DNA of 64,000 nucleotides from Phoebastria nigripes (lineage: Eukaryota; Chordata; Aves; Procellariiformes; Diomedeidae), in the NCBI GenBank assembly GCA_035582835.1, contig JAYKAV010002788.1, positions 3,589,049 to 3,653,048 on the forward strand. Direction: 5' to 3'. Below are positions 24,535 through 37,600 of this stretch, piece by piece. Below the pieces are notes generated by a model. That model was not told the DNA's origin. It saw nothing but the letters and a program-made list of their open reading frames with translations, and searched no databases. Made by a program: the position numbers and the translations under genes. Each line of letters starts with the position of its first letter. Within the stretch, counting starts at the first letter, position 1.

Positions 24535-26669
24535 CATGTGCACATACCTCTTTTTGACATGGTCCTGCTGCTGCAGTAGAACCAGAGGGTCAAACTCCCC
24601 CTTATTTTGAGGTGACAGAAGTTCACTGAAAGCAATGGAAACTACACCAGAAATTTTTGCCTGCATGTTAAAAAACAGTTTTGTGCCCACAGAATTGTAC
24701 CCTCCTACCACCATCACCCACGACATGTCAATACCTCTCCCTCCCTTATCCCGCCCGGCTCCCCAAACCACCTGGAATGGCATTTCGGAGAGTGGAGGTG
24801 AGCTCCTTCTCAGCCTGGGCTATATCAACCATCTCCCCTGTAGACGNTCTCCCCAGAACTGCCTCTTTTAGGGTCCCCAGACATGCATTTCTGAGGCTTT
24901 CGGAAGAATTACCCTCTAATGCAGTGATGCAGGTAAGTGAGAATAGTGGTGTGATACAGATCTTCCATATTGAAGACAGATCCAGTCTCCAGATTCTTCA
25001 ATGCATTTCGGCATTATTTACTCTGACATGACACAACCTGCCAAGATAAGATATTTTCAGTGAGGTGAGATAAACATTACCTCCAGAGGATTTTGCACCT
25101 TCCGGGAGTTTTATGCTCCAAACACCACTACAATAGAGCCATTTCTGAGATTTTAAAGTGTCCAGGTAACATTATTTTTCATGTATCTTGGCTTTTTGAG
25201 CTCTGGCTGGAGCTAGAAATGCAAGTGCTGAAATACATCAGGAAAAACCAGTCTTTTTGTTTATATGAGATTCATAGTCCAAATTTTCAGACCAGAGGGG
25301 GGCAGCTATTTCTGCTACATTATTTTCATAAAGAAAATTAAATAGTCATAGGGAGTCAGAAACAGTTTTGAGAGAAAAAAATAACAAGAACAAAATATTA
25401 AGAAGTAGACAATAAGTCTCAGTGTGAGCTCAGGATCCACTTCTTTTCTGAAGCCTTCTGTACCAACTTCACAAAATGGCAGCTGTCCTGCAGCCAAGCC
25501 AGTCACCTTGAAAATTTCTAGGTTCAGTGCATAAGGGTTGAACAGTTACATTTGCTGTCAGCTTTCATAAACAACCGACGACCTTCAGAAGGTCTCCTAA
25601 CAACGGGCCTGATCCTCATCTGATTAAAATTAAATTCTGGACAATGAAACCTAGCCAGTTTATAACATCTGAGGGTCTTGCACACTGCACTCATGCCAAT
25701 TATTACATAAATCTGCCTTCAATTAAGTAGAAAGTTTTGTTAAAAATNTAACTGCAGAGATAGAAATAAATGGGCAATATGTTTAAACTCATTTAATATT
25801 TTNTTTCAGTAAATACTACTAGAGGAAGTGAGGCTGCTTTTGGTGAGGCTGCTGACTTTGTACAAGACCTTGCTATACTGCATCAGTAACACTAAACGCT
25901 TCTTTGTAATCATGGAATCAAACAGTTTGATTAATAGTGAACTAATTGCTTCACTCAAAACATATGAGCTGGACATGGGTCTCACCAGCTCTTGCGAGAG
26001 CACTACTGCTTAGCAGTCAGCCTCCGCTCAACCTGTACTGGAAAACCAATCCTACTGGCTAAATTATCTCCTCATTTTTGTCCAGTTAGAGAGGTTAAAA
26101 ATTATCCCTTTGATTTCCTACGGCTTCTTCTGATTTTTTTCTTAAAGGCTTTTTTTTGTTTGAGAGGGAAGAAGGAAAAAAAAGGGGGATAGGGAATAAA
26201 AAGCTGGAGGAATGCAGACATCTATTAATGCAGCCATTTCCTTGCTAGGAGGGTTTTTTAAATCTCCTTGACTCCTCCAAATGAGCAATCTGTCTCTACT
26301 CCAGTCGGGAGGAGTGACTGAATTTCACTCAGCCAAGGTTTCAGAAAAACCCAGCATCGTTTGTGGCAAGCTGTCTCTTCCCCGGCTCAGTGTAAGGGGC
26401 ACCAGCACTCACAGAGGCAGCCAGCCTGTCCCCTGCCACCGGGTGCCACCTGCCAGGCAGCAGCTCCCCGTCCCCCCGCAGCCATCCCACTGTGTGGGCT
26501 GAGGACACACGTGCAAGGTTTCAATTTATGGATTTCTGGCCTAGAGGCAGAAAGTGCTGCCTAGCAAGCCACTCCAACCACCAGAAAGAGATTGAATTTA
26601 AAAAGAAAGAAGAAAGAAACACACATTACATTCCTGCTTACTTGCAATCTGATCCCACACTGTGCAGCC
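24535..26669. other. Non-coding interval
   Basis: AT-rich between 25.3 and 26.2 kb, with Ns at 25748 and 25803. No repeat or exon recognised. Confidence 0.5.
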
Positions 26670-26968
26670 TTTGAATTAAGCACCTCTCTGAGAAGCAACT
26701 GTCCTATTAGCATAATGTATAGCATTAAAACATGGGGCTCTTCCCAGGGAATGCTTTATTGTGTGCATGCTTCATTTTTAATATTCATGACCAGCTCTGT
26801 TTAGAACATCCTTTTGACAGAGGAGAGGCGCCGAGATAAGCCGTTGGGATAGTGGTTGTCCTGGAAACAGCAAGATCCACTTATTTTTAGCACCGAAGTC
26901 ATCCAGTTAAACAAACTACATTAAAGGAACATTGTGATTATGACACAACAATAAAAAGATGTGTGGCA
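26670..26968. promoter_or_regulatory. Enhancer-like segment with an RFX X-box-like palindrome
   Basis: GTTGTCCTGGAAAC at 26855-26868 closely matches the RFX X-box form GTTGCCATGGAAAC, differing at two of fourteen bases. Upstream lie TTTTTAATATTCATGA (26773-26788) and TTAGCATAATG (26707-26717), both homeodomain- or POU-like. Downstream are further AT-rich words and an ACAATAAAA. The clustering in 300 bp of CpG-poor, repeat-free DNA suggests a regulatory element. Factor identity and activity are inference. Confidence 0.3.
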
Positions 26969-27140
26969 TATTTACAGTCAGTGGGACGGTGTGACGCCTC
27001 ATCTTCGGCCGCCGGTCCTGGCTGCCAGCAGCCTGGTCCCCGCGCTGGCAGAGCAAAGCACGCCCTTTCCTTCTGGGTGATGGCAGAAACCCAGGAACAG
27101 CCCAAGCGGGGCGGCAGGGAAAGCACAGCGTGTGCCTCCC
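26969..27140. other. CpG-enriched, GC-rich short block
   Basis: A sudden GC rise immediately follows the AT-rich candidate element, with CpGs concentrated at 26985-27045. Opposing open frames here are compositional. It could be the edge of a regulatory unit, but no promoter motif was found. Confidence 0.3.
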
Positions 27141-30100
27141 CTCTGCCAGGCTGCAGCCGCTGCTCTCAGTAAGTAAGGAGGATCCTCCTCAAAAGTGCAG
27201 CACAAAACAAACAAAGGTATACTTTTTCAGCGAGGTATGCTACCAAGAATGTATAGATCAGAAGGAGATAGGCCATGAAATATGGGCAAACCAGGGCAGA
27301 AACAGGGAGGTGAAGATTATCTCTTCATCCTTGCTTCCTAGTGCTGATGGTCTCCAGTCCCTGGTGTGCACCACCCTAGTGACCCCAGAAAGTCTGGGAG
27401 CTCCACCCAGAAGGTCGTCCCCAAGCCCAAAAGCTAAACCACAGGCACAAGAACTACACCAAAAAAGTGTCTCTATGGAAAGGTTTCCTCCCCACCTGTG
27501 TTGGGGCAGGTCTGAACTACAACAAGCAGCGCCCTGCTGCTGATAGTTTGATCTTTATCCTTCAGGATGCACAGCAAAGCCACAGGTGTATGAAACCAAA
27601 ACAAGCAGTGAAAGTTAACAGCAGCTTTTCCAAAGCTAATTGGACAAAATGTTTGGGCCATAAAAAAGCTTCAGTGACAATTTAAAAGTGGTTCTTGCTT
27701 TATCTAAGCCAGTTTGCCTGTTCTCGTTTCTTCGAGCACGTGGCAAGAAGGCCTGATGTGAAAAGAGACCTCCTATCTTCAGCAAAACTGTGCGATTTTT
27801 ACTACCGTAAAGGTCTACTTGTCAGAGTTTGCAAAGCATTGTGCTCAGTTAGGCAGTGCTGTTTGGATATTAAAGCACAGCTTCAACACACTTTGTCACA
27901 CCGCTTCCAAAGTTTCAGGGGCTATTCTACCTCCCCCCATTGGTGTTGCTGAGAATTAGCAAAGCCCAGTGGGTATAACAGAGACGTAAGAGCAAACAGG
28001 CACAGCCACCTCCATAGCTATTGGGTGATGGTGGCCCACTCATCCCAGACAATACCCATCAAATCAAGTGTTGCCTGAAACTTTTGACTCCCTGAAGGAG
28101 AAAGAAAAGAAGAATGAGAAAAGAGGAATGAAAATTAGAAAGGCTCAAAAGAGGGAAGGGAAGAGGTAGAGGAAATTGGGGTGCACCTTGGGACAAGGTT
28201 TCTCCTTGTCATGGAGAAAAGGGTAACTTTTAGCTGAAGGAAGCATGTGGGGAAAGGCATAGAGACAGGGGAAGAACTGGAGCCACAGAGAGCCCATGTA
28301 CATGTATATGGGAGAAATTCTAGGTAGAAAAAAGGATTGCAAGAAAGCTTCGGTACATGCAGCAAGCTTGGCTGTTAGCCTCAGCAGTACGTGCAGTCCT
28401 GCAGGTTACGTCTGCTTGAAGCTGTCCAGCACCGCTACCCCTTGTCAATGGCAAGGCTTTTCCTTACACCAGAGTTGAATTTGGGTGTGAAGGTGTGCAG
28501 AGACAGAAAACCCAAACCCAGCACTCTTCCAGATAACATCTCTTAGCCTTTCCTGTGCAGAATACAGAAAGTTTCAAGTAAATCTATACAAGAAAGATGG
28601 GCACAGCCACTCCCTGTGGGTAAAACTGGAGGGGTTCAAGGCTTTGCTGTGGTTGTTACATCTCAAAAAAAAAATGCGCATACCTGAAGTTCATCCTAAC
28701 TTATTCACAGTCTGTGGAAAAATGACTCACTGGAAGTTCAGTGTCTTCTTGGCACCAGTTAAAGTGGCTATTATAAATCCATCCGAGCAGAGTGGCTGTT
28801 CTTGGAGCACCTATTCTAACACAAGCTTCTCTCTCTGCTTTTAAGTAACTGCTCACTCCCAAAATAATTCTGAAGAAAAATCTTCGCTTGCTTCTTCAGT
28901 ATATGCCTGCCATCGTACTTCTGGTCCATCGCTGATGGGAAATGAGGTGACCTCCTGTAAGCAGAGACAGCTGGTGAAGAGGGGGAAAGAGACACAAGGT
29001 TTTCTTATCACTGCATACAATTCCTGAGGGGTTCTGACAACACCCCCTTAACATATAGCACGGTCTTCTTTGGTACTGGTGATGCCAGCAGGGATTAGAT
29101 ATCGCATTCATCATAGTGCTAATGCTGTAGAAAGAGACCCTAATGCTTTAATTTATTTTGCTCTAGCTTTTGTAAGATGCTTTTGCTACAGTAATGAACT
29201 GGCCATTGTGTAGCTTCGCTATCAGCAGGATGGGCTGCCAATGGCTCGGTGGCATGCTGTGACAGCGAGACTTAGCGGTGGCTTTCCTTGGGCTGAAGGA
29301 GGTTATCTGTCATTCTGCCCGGAGGAGGTCACCAAATCCTCTCCGTCCTCCAAGTGGATGCAGGCATATAGCACTACTTGCGTTACTTCCCAGGAGAGGG
29401 ATCACAGACCTACGCCATCATTCACCTGCGAATGCTGCCGGAAAATCAGTGTTTATATTATGACACTGCAGCAAGAACAGCATCCCATGAGTTCCTGTAG
29501 TCTTGCCGAGTGCACGTCTGAAGCCCTTGGTGCAGGTATGAAAGACTGAGTGTTCACAATTGCATGTTAATCCAGCAACTATACCCCCACCAGCTCTGAC
29601 TTCCTCAGGTAGGTTCGAATACCTCTGGGCTAAGCATTCCTCCTTGTCACCCCCAAGAATGTGCTTCTGGGCGCAAAAGGCATTAAGCAAAGCCAAACCA
29701 CAGCTCTGATATCTCATTTTGTGGCTGCAACTATTTGTTATAAATGGTTTTTTCTTTTTCTTTTTTTTTTCCCCCATAACGAATGGTGCTTATTTTAAAA
29801 CAAGAATTTCTGGGTAAGTCCCTTCTCCCCAGTTTTTAGGTACTTTCTCCCCTTAAAAAATTCTGATTTTGCATCCTTTGTGCCTTCTTTTTCTGCTTCT
29901 GTCACTAGTATATTTTTCCACTCTGCCAGATGGAGCTGAGGGAAGAAAAAAGAGGGAAATAAACATAAAAGTAAGGGGGAAAAGAAAGCATCCTCCCCAT
30001 TATTTTTATTGATTTGAACTCACCCAATATATTTACTGATTCTTCTTAATTAAAATCCCAGTAAGCTGTATTACTCATGTTTTTTAAGTTATTTCTTACA

Positions 30101-30337
30101 GCTTCCTCCCTTCCTACTTTTGCTGCTTTAGCTCAAACTGACCTGCACTGATGTTCAGCTTTGCTGGGCTCTGGCTGTGGCTCGTCAGCCAGACGGAGCA
30201 GCGCTGAGGCCAGCAGACTGCCCCGTCTTCAACATTGTGCCCAGGAGCCACTCCGGCCCCAGGTGTTGCTGTGCCCAGCAGGGTTTTTTCAGCTCTCAAA
30301 AGCCATGTCAGATGGTGGTAACTGTCAGTCATGAGTA
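27141..30337. other. Non-coding interval
   Basis: No exon or repeat family recognised. Purine-rich DNA lies at 28090-28180 and a pyrimidine-rich tract with a long T run lies at 29745-29775. Frames are at most 137 codons without domains. Confidence 0.5.
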
Positions 30338-30402
30338 ACCACAGCTGGAGTTCAACCCCTGACCTGTAAGTCGCTGGTCAATCCATTAAGCTGTGCTTTC
30401 TT
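30338..30402 (-). repeat. tRNA-like SINE head, probably MIR family
   Basis: Read on the minus strand, the segment has an A-box-like AGCTTAATGG (reverse of 30381-30390) and an anticodon-arm-like GACTTACAGGTC (30361-30372). It ends in a B-box-like GGGGTTGAACTCC (reverse of 30347-30359). The spacing is that of a tRNA-derived promoter. The acceptor stem is not recoverable, so this is not a functional tRNA. The minus-strand sequence beyond the B box does not clearly continue as MIR, so an orphan tRNA pseudogene is the alternative. Confidence 0.5.
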
Positions 30403-31675
30403 CCTATAATCAATTTTTTAATATCTTAGCTTTCGAGTCAAGATGACTGCGTTAGCTCTAACACATAAATAGCAGGATGAGCGAGGAGCTATATTGACCC
30501 TTTCCATGGACTTGGGCAAGAGGAGGTGGGGACACAGTGGAGCACAGTGGATGGACGCCCTCTGTTACCCGGCCCTCTAACCTAACACCATCTACGCAGA
30601 AACAAACAAGCAAACAACACATGGAAAGAAGGAAGGATTCTTTCTGATGGTATCTTGCATTTTCATGTGGTGAGTCAGAGATAAAAGCATCAGGAAGGGA
30701 GCGTAGAAGCTCTTCCAAATCTCCCTTTTGAGGAGCTGTCTCCAGAAGCCTTGATTTTACTCTGGTATTTCCAACCAGAGTGCACTGTACTGTCACGTCC
30801 TGTTTTCTTTGATAACTGGAGGTGAGGTGAGAAAGGTAAACCAAGCGTGCGCGTGGACACTTCGATGGCTGGGACATTACCACATTACCTTGGGAGGGCA
30901 GCTTCCTTGCTGATGAAAATCTGCCTTGCTTCAAAGGACCTCTGCTGTTTTCCATTAGCCGAGAGCACCGGATTAGGGTGGGGAGAAAAAACCCGATGCC
31001 CACAACACAGAGGGCATCCAACCCAGGCACACACGCGTTGCCAACCCAAGGCCACAGGAGCTTTGTGAGAAGAGAGGACGCCCGCCTTGTGTCCTCCAAG
31101 CAGCAAGGATGCTCTTTCAATCCACCCTTCAGGTGGCAACAGGATAGCTACTGGCGACAGCCACATGCTCCAGCCCCCAGGTGATGGTGCTGCGGTGAGC
31201 TGCCTTCAGAAGCCGGGCAATTTGCCATCCCACAAGAAAGCAAACATAAGGAATGCGAGCTGCCACTTCAGGAGCCCTAGCACAATGGAGTTACCCCAAC
31301 CATATGGGAGAAATTACTTTTTCATGCCAACAGCAGTCCAAAAGACACGGATCTTTCAGTGAATCGCAAAGCAAACTTTTGTCTGATTTCTGTTATATTT
31401 TAGTAATAGACTTCAAAAAATGCAAGGCACTTCCCTCCTTGCTAACATATTTCCTTTACATTTAAGTAGAACTAAAGACTGCTGACACTAAGTATATGTA
31501 GGAAGCAAAATAGGTCCTCCCTTCCTCAAAAAACCCTCCTACTCATTTTGTGGCCCAAAAACTCTTCTCTGAAAAACTCAGGTTAACTTTCCTTAATCCT
31601 CACATTCCAGAGTACATTTACAATTAGAGTAGTATTGGAGTAGAATGACTAAAAAAGCAAACAAAAAGCTATCAA
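30403..31675. other. Non-coding interval holding a 220-codon chance frame
   Basis: The minus frame 30458-31120 is long for its composition but shows no domain or convincing codon bias. It is shadowed on the plus strand at 30847-31184. I leave it uncalled. No repeat was recognised. Confidence 0.45.
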
Positions 31676-31693
31676 ATACATACATGTATGTAT
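31676..31693. repeat. Perfect 18-bp palindrome
   Basis: ATACATACATGTATGTAT is its own reverse complement with no spacer. It consists of alternating purine-pyrimidine steps and could have grown from a TATG microsatellite. A cruciform or dimeric binding site is possible but unproven. Confidence 0.75.
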
Positions 31694-31815
31694 GCGAGAG
31701 TGTGCCTATAGCTATATAATTCTCTGTAAAAGATACCGGTTTTCAGATTACCCAGAAACTGGTCAAATGCCTGGAAAATATTCTTTCCAAGTTTTCAGAC
31801 CGGCCTCTGAAACTG

Positions 31816-31866
31816 CACAAACAAATCTTGTCCCATTGGAGTTAGTGGAATAATTCGTGTTTGGCT
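31816..31866. mobile_element. Relic of a palindromic MITE-like element
   Basis: The stretch is an imperfect palindrome centred near 31840. CACAAACAAAT on the left (31816-31826) faces ATTCGTGTTTGG on the right (31853-31864), and the centre reads CCCATTGGAGTTAGTGG. This matches the 'CCCATTGAAGTCAATGGG' core of palindromic elements I remember as common in turtle and crocodilian DNA. It is heavily decayed and non-coding. The family name (Chompy-like) is a recollection and not certain. Confidence 0.45.
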
Positions 31867-34552
31867 TGGACTCAGTCAGCCGCACGCACATGAACTCGTA
31901 CGTGCAGATACTTGTCTGAGTCTGNGAGCCAGGTAGATAACTGTGTAAATTTCTTATTTGCGTGCAATCTTGTCCAGCTGGCCCATAGCATTTGCGTAGG
32001 CTGTACAGGCAGACATAATTGCTGTATATGCTCTTGCTTTTCCTGCCCCGTTTAGCCAAAAGTTCACTCTTGCAGGCGTGCTGGACTGTACTGCTCTCAC
32101 GGGATTAAAACGTGCAGTCACATCATCTGAATTCATCACAGGAGGGAGACAGTAGCCAAATATTTGCCCCTAAGGGCCCAGCTCTACTCTGAATTGTGCT
32201 TAGGGCTGGTTTCAAGGATGAGTGCTCAGGGCAATTGCACAGGGCCTCGGGACTTGCAGGGTCTCATTAGAGTAAGGCAGGGAGCAGGCCAAACCAGCCA
32301 AAATGAGGGCTAAGACAGGACTAGGCCGTGGCTTGGACCCTGCCCAGCGTCACCCAAGGCACTGCTTGCCCCTTGTTACCCCCCATTAATTGCCCTGAAG
32401 TCAAACAGCCTGCACTATCAGGCAGTGATTTGGGGAAGAACTTGCTCCATAAATGGGGCATGGGCTTCATTAACCCACTAAAGCTCAGCCATGCACTAAT
32501 GCGTCTCAGGAGGCTTGCACTGCAATCCAGAGCACCTCCGAGGGCACTGACATGCCAGAGCTACTTCAGGAGCACTGCTATCCTAACTGCATGTAAAACA
32601 GCATGAAAATGGGAGGTTTTGCAGGGAAGAAAGAGAGAATAAAATCTATGTGCACAAGGAAAAGCCCTTTTGGGGAAAGTTGAGATGGTCAAGCTCCTGA
32701 TGGGGTCAAAGAGGAGGGGAACAGCAGGCAAAGATTATCACATACTAAGCAGGGGAGGGTATAAAGGAAGCAAAACCTGTAAAATTACAACAGTCAAAAT
32801 AGGTACTTGTTTGACTTTCATTTTAAGTGGCTAGATTTTACCCGTTGTCTCTTTTTGGCTTCTTGTAAACTCCCGTGACATCAATCGGTGGAGACACAGA
32901 GGATTAACTTGCAGACAACCCGTTGCAAACTTCAGCCACTCTGTAACCGTTTAAGCAGATAACTCTGTTTTTATGTAGGGCAACTGGTGGGGAAAATGTG
33001 TCACCATTTTCTTTCCTGCTTCCTTTGAGTGGTAAGATGAGAAGCAAGAACACTTCAGACCCTGAGAGCTCAGCTTCCCTTCCCCTTGCACCGGGGGTGC
33101 CTGGGTCACCCCCACAAATGCCAAAAGCTCTTGCTAGGCAGCGGCAGGAAACCAGGGGCATCTCCCAGAGTCACAAAAGCTGGTCCTTACCTGCCTCAGG
33201 GCAAAGAGGGAAGAGAATTAAAGCAATTCAATCCCCTCTGCTGTTCGAGACAGGCAGCTGAGTGCTTTATTTGGCAGCCAGTTCCTTGGATTTATATTGT
33301 ACGCATAGTGAGAAAATACGTTAGTCCTATTTGCTTTACTGGGCTTTGCCATGCTGTGCGTGCAACTACCTGGCAACAAGTAAATCTCCCCAGATCCCAT
33401 CTGAGATGAAACATAAGTTCTGGGATACAGTCTGGAGCATGTTTGGAGAGCAGGGCAAAGAGAATTGTTCTTAAATGATCTAAAATGCCACTCAGCAACC
33501 TAGAAAGCTTTCTTCTGGGTTATCAGGAGCAAACTCACTTGCTCCTTTCAGTCTCCCAGGGAAAGCAGCAGATCAGCTTAACACAGATTTTGGTTCCTCT
33601 CTGGCAGGAGCCCAGCTGTGCCACCATGGCATGGCAGCCAGCAGAGGCTGGTGCTCTGCCCGTTCAGGAGGATAGCAAGGTGCTGAGAAGGCCTTCCCGG
33701 TCAGATGAGAGCTCTGAGGCACAGCTCCCGGGCACGCCAGCGCCGAGGAGGGTGAGGGCAGGTAGGGCACAGCACCAGAGCTGCCCTTGGAGGAAGAGAA
33801 GGGGTTGCAGAAACCGACAACAGCCCTTGGGCTGCTCCAGCCTGGTAGTTCCCAACATCTTCTGCGTTACAGCAAGCAAAGCAGTCAAAGAGCCCCCCCC
33901 CGAAAACTCATTTTGTCAGGAAGAAGGAAGGGGTGGCCACAGTCTCCCAGACCCCACCTTGTGACGGGAGTTGTTCCTGCTAGCCCTGCTTGTGTTCCCA
34001 GCACAAGGGAGTAGGGTGTGAAAGGAAAAAGGGCTGCTTCAACTTGTCTCTAGCTGATGTGAGGGGCCAGACTGGACAGCCAGCAAGGACTGCAACAAAA
34101 GGGAGTCAAAAATCAGCTTCGAGCCATCTTCACAGTGCTTTTTGCATGTAGAGCAAGAGAATGCAGCAACTTCAGCCTCCGTGTGTCCAGCTTGCTGCCC
34201 CGTTGGCTCATGGTATGGCACGTCTAGTGACTCAGTAATCTGTTTGCCATGCATTTTTTGAAGCAGGAACATAACTTAATTCCCTTTTAGGAGATCAAAA
34301 CCAGGAAACATTTAAGTAGGACTTCCTGCCCAGTGTGAAATACAAATTCTTTTCATCATGGAAAGCTAACTGAGCTTAAACAATAGTGTAATGAAACTGG
34401 TTATGCAATGAAGTTGTAGGAGATCAAAGCTGATTTTGGTTTTTAATTAAGATAACAAGGTACCTGGATTAAGGAAGCTAGTGGTAACCCACTGCCTAAC
34501 TGCTTAAAGAAACACAAACACTTCCCCATTAATTTGGTGCAAGCACAGAAGA
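31867..34552. other. Non-coding interval
   Basis: No exon or repeat family recognised. A single N lies at 31925. A run of nine C occurs at 33893-33901. The 159-codon frame at 33485-33964 has no domain and is opposed by minus-strand frames. Confidence 0.5.
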
Positions 34553-34620
34553 AAATGAGGCAGCATAAGAATTTGCCTGTACTTACAGTCAGGAATTGAA
34601 ACTGGGAAACGTCCTACTTC
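34553..34620 (-). repeat. Possible MIR-like SINE scrap, antisense
   Basis: The plus strand shows AAAATGAGGCAG (34553-34564), ATTTGCCTG (34571-34579), ACAGTCAGGAATTGAAACTGGG (34585-34606 region), the order expected for antisense MIR with internal loss. The match is short, and I would not be surprised if an alignment rejected it. Confidence 0.3.
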
Positions 34621-37600
34621 AATTTATCTAGATCAGACACCTTTTCTTCACAAAGGGAGAGGATCTCATGAATCCTACTGAATATTGCCCTCTCTCCCCT
34701 CCATCTCTTCTGCTCGCTTCTGCTGCAGATATCTTTAAATATGTGCCTTCGTTCTGTATTGCTAGGTTGTCTGTCTGCACAAACCCCCTGCTGTTCCTCT
34801 TCCACCCATGGGGCTATCTAAAATTCACAATCTTGTAGGTCGTTCCAGTCAGGAAGAAAAGTCAGTGCAGGGCTTAGGTAGTTTTTTGAAAGCAGCTTTG
34901 TTTATTTACAAAGGAGAGACAAACTCCTGTGTGACTCAGCAGGAGTCAAGCCACAGGAGAGGGTTTCTCTGTTCCCAACTTCCCCCGCTGTTTTGGCCAA
35001 GCCCCCCACCCAAAAGCCCACTCTCTCTGGGCTTTTCCCAGGGCCACACACTGTGCTTGCTCAGGCGTCCACCTTTGGTTCTGCACCCGCTCCACGCTTC
35101 TCCTCAGCCGGGTGGCTTCACACCCACAGTCACCTCTTCCCAAAACAGCTCCGTGCCAAAGCTCCCCTTCCCAGAGCCTCCGCACTCCTGAGGAAAACAA
35201 ACGAGCCCATGGTTTGGGCAGAGACCTCTGTGCAGGGTGGAGGTTTCAAGCTAGTCATTATTTTGCTGCCTGCTTTCCCAAGCTGATTGCGGGGGCTTTT
35301 TAAAGGAAAAATCTGAGAATGGGGGTTAATCTGGGGTCTACCTTATTAGTAAAGCCATAAAGTCTTTCAGGAAAGCTCTGGACTGGGGCTGAAGCCAGTA
35401 GGTGTCTGTAGAGGCTCGGAATATTTATAGGACCATGTTAGGAGTGAGTATTGGTGCATGGTTGTTGGAGATGAAAGGGGGTTTAGCCTGGCTAATACCA
35501 CAGGACTGTTAGAGGGTTTTATCTCTTCTGCAAGCTTGCGTGCACCATCTATACATTTCAGTAGTGGGCGTACCGCTCCTAAGAACCTTGAAACGATGGT
35601 TCATTATGCTTGCAGGAATGTTATCGTTTTCCATAAAATTTGATAGGATTTTCCAGGACCTGTGATGCTTCAGTGTAATGCATTCTTGGCTATCAACAGC
35701 CATCTTGGGCCCCGGGAGAATGCTTTGCAGAAACTATAAAAAGGTTTTAAACATGCATTTTGATTTACAGCAATGGTGAGTTCCTCCCGCGGTGTGATTG
35801 GGGTGGAGATTCAGAACATATTTCTGGGCTTCATTCAATTTCCATGCTCCCTTTCCCAATTACTTTTGAAATCATGTTGTTCACTCAGCCTTAACTGTAG
35901 TTTAGCCCATACTCATACCACCACATGGCAGAGATTCACGGGGAGGGGACTGTTGTCAGAAAAAACTGCTTCAGAGCTTGAATGCATGTGTCTTCTCCTT
36001 GATTAATTTAGCTGCCTTATTTGTTGAAAAACAGGGCTTGTCCCTCTTAAACTAACTCACAGCTATTTAATGGAGAGACAGGACTGTCACNTCCTTAGAG
36101 CTTGGTCTGCAACCACACTCCAACCTCTGTCGTTGCATAAACGTACTCCTGCGAGTTCGCCTCACCCATCCTCGGTGCAAGTACTGAACCCTTATTAGTG
36201 CAGGACCTGTCTGTGAGGGGAACCAGGCTGTCTGCTCCTGCCCTGTCCTGGGAAGAGCTGCTATCTCCCGTCTTTTAAATTCCACTCAGTCTTTTTGAGT
36301 GATCACGGTGCTTATTCACAGCCTGATTTGTAGTGTGCTTAAGTTAGTGGGAGCCTTGCAGTGAGCTTGGGATCTGGTGCTTACAGACCCAGCAGCAGCA
36401 ACTGGTGACTGAAGTCTCCTGTTTAATCCCAGACAGTTGGCAGGGGCAGGCCAACCTCCCCTGTGCCTCACTGGTGATCTGTGAACACCTTCTGTCATCT
36501 TGAAAAGACAGATCAATCTATAAACTTTCTGGGACTGCAGCCTTTGTGCTAAGAGTCTCGGTAAAAAGTGGCTGCAGTTCTGGTTTAGGCAGTAGGGATA
36601 TTTATCGTCTCAGGTTAAGTATGGAGACCTCCTGTAATACCGTTCTCAACCCTGGGTATCCCAGGATGCAGACCCTTTCCCAACTTCCTGAAGGGAGTCT
36701 TTGGGAAGTTAATCTGTGCCATCTTAGAAACAGTCTGCAGAACAAGCAGCTTGATGCCCTTTCACTGAGGGCAACATTTTCCCCTCTCCCTTTCTTGAGC
36801 CACAGCCTGGCAATTTACCCATTTCCAGCACTGTACCACCAGGCAGGTCCACTCCAGCATTGGGTCATATGATATAACCACCTGCACCCAAAAAGGGGAT
36901 GTGTCCCTTATCTCGTAACTAGCAGGGGCTGACTTTGAACCACTGGCCCAAGGGTCTATATCTTACTATCATTTCTTTGAATCTTCTAGGCATGCTTCTT
37001 CTGTCCCTTACTAATGAAGTTTTGCATTTTATTGCTGCAAAGCATTCACCCTGAAAAAAAAAACAAAATAAAAAGACCGATCCAAGCTGAAAACATCATG
37101 GCCAAGCAAGAGAGATGTTTTTAAACATCCCCAAAGCAACATCTTTGTGTTTGTGAATAACAGGACTTCCAGCAATCCGGGTGTCTTTGTGCAGAGCCTC
37201 GTGAATAAGCAAATCACAGATCAATACAAGCCACAGTGTGCATTTCTCATTAGCATGCTGGGAGCTGGGAGCGCAGAGATGATATCAAACACCAGCCCCC
37301 CCTTCCCCTGAACAGAGCCTACTGATAGGGCAGTGTGTGCTGCCAACAGTGAGTCATTCATCACTCCGTCCCCATTTCACAACAGCATGATTCAGTGTTT
37401 GTAAAGGAAAGTCCTGACTGTGAACATTACCCTCATTCAGCCGCTGTTAGCCTCGTTGCAACATACAGCATAGATTGTGCTCTGCATGATATTTGCCAGG
37501 ACAGTAAATCAGTGGAGGTAGAGCATCCCCCGGTGATCTGGAGATCTGTGGAAACCAAGAGCAATCTGGAGGGGGACTGTGCTACGAAACTACTACCCTT

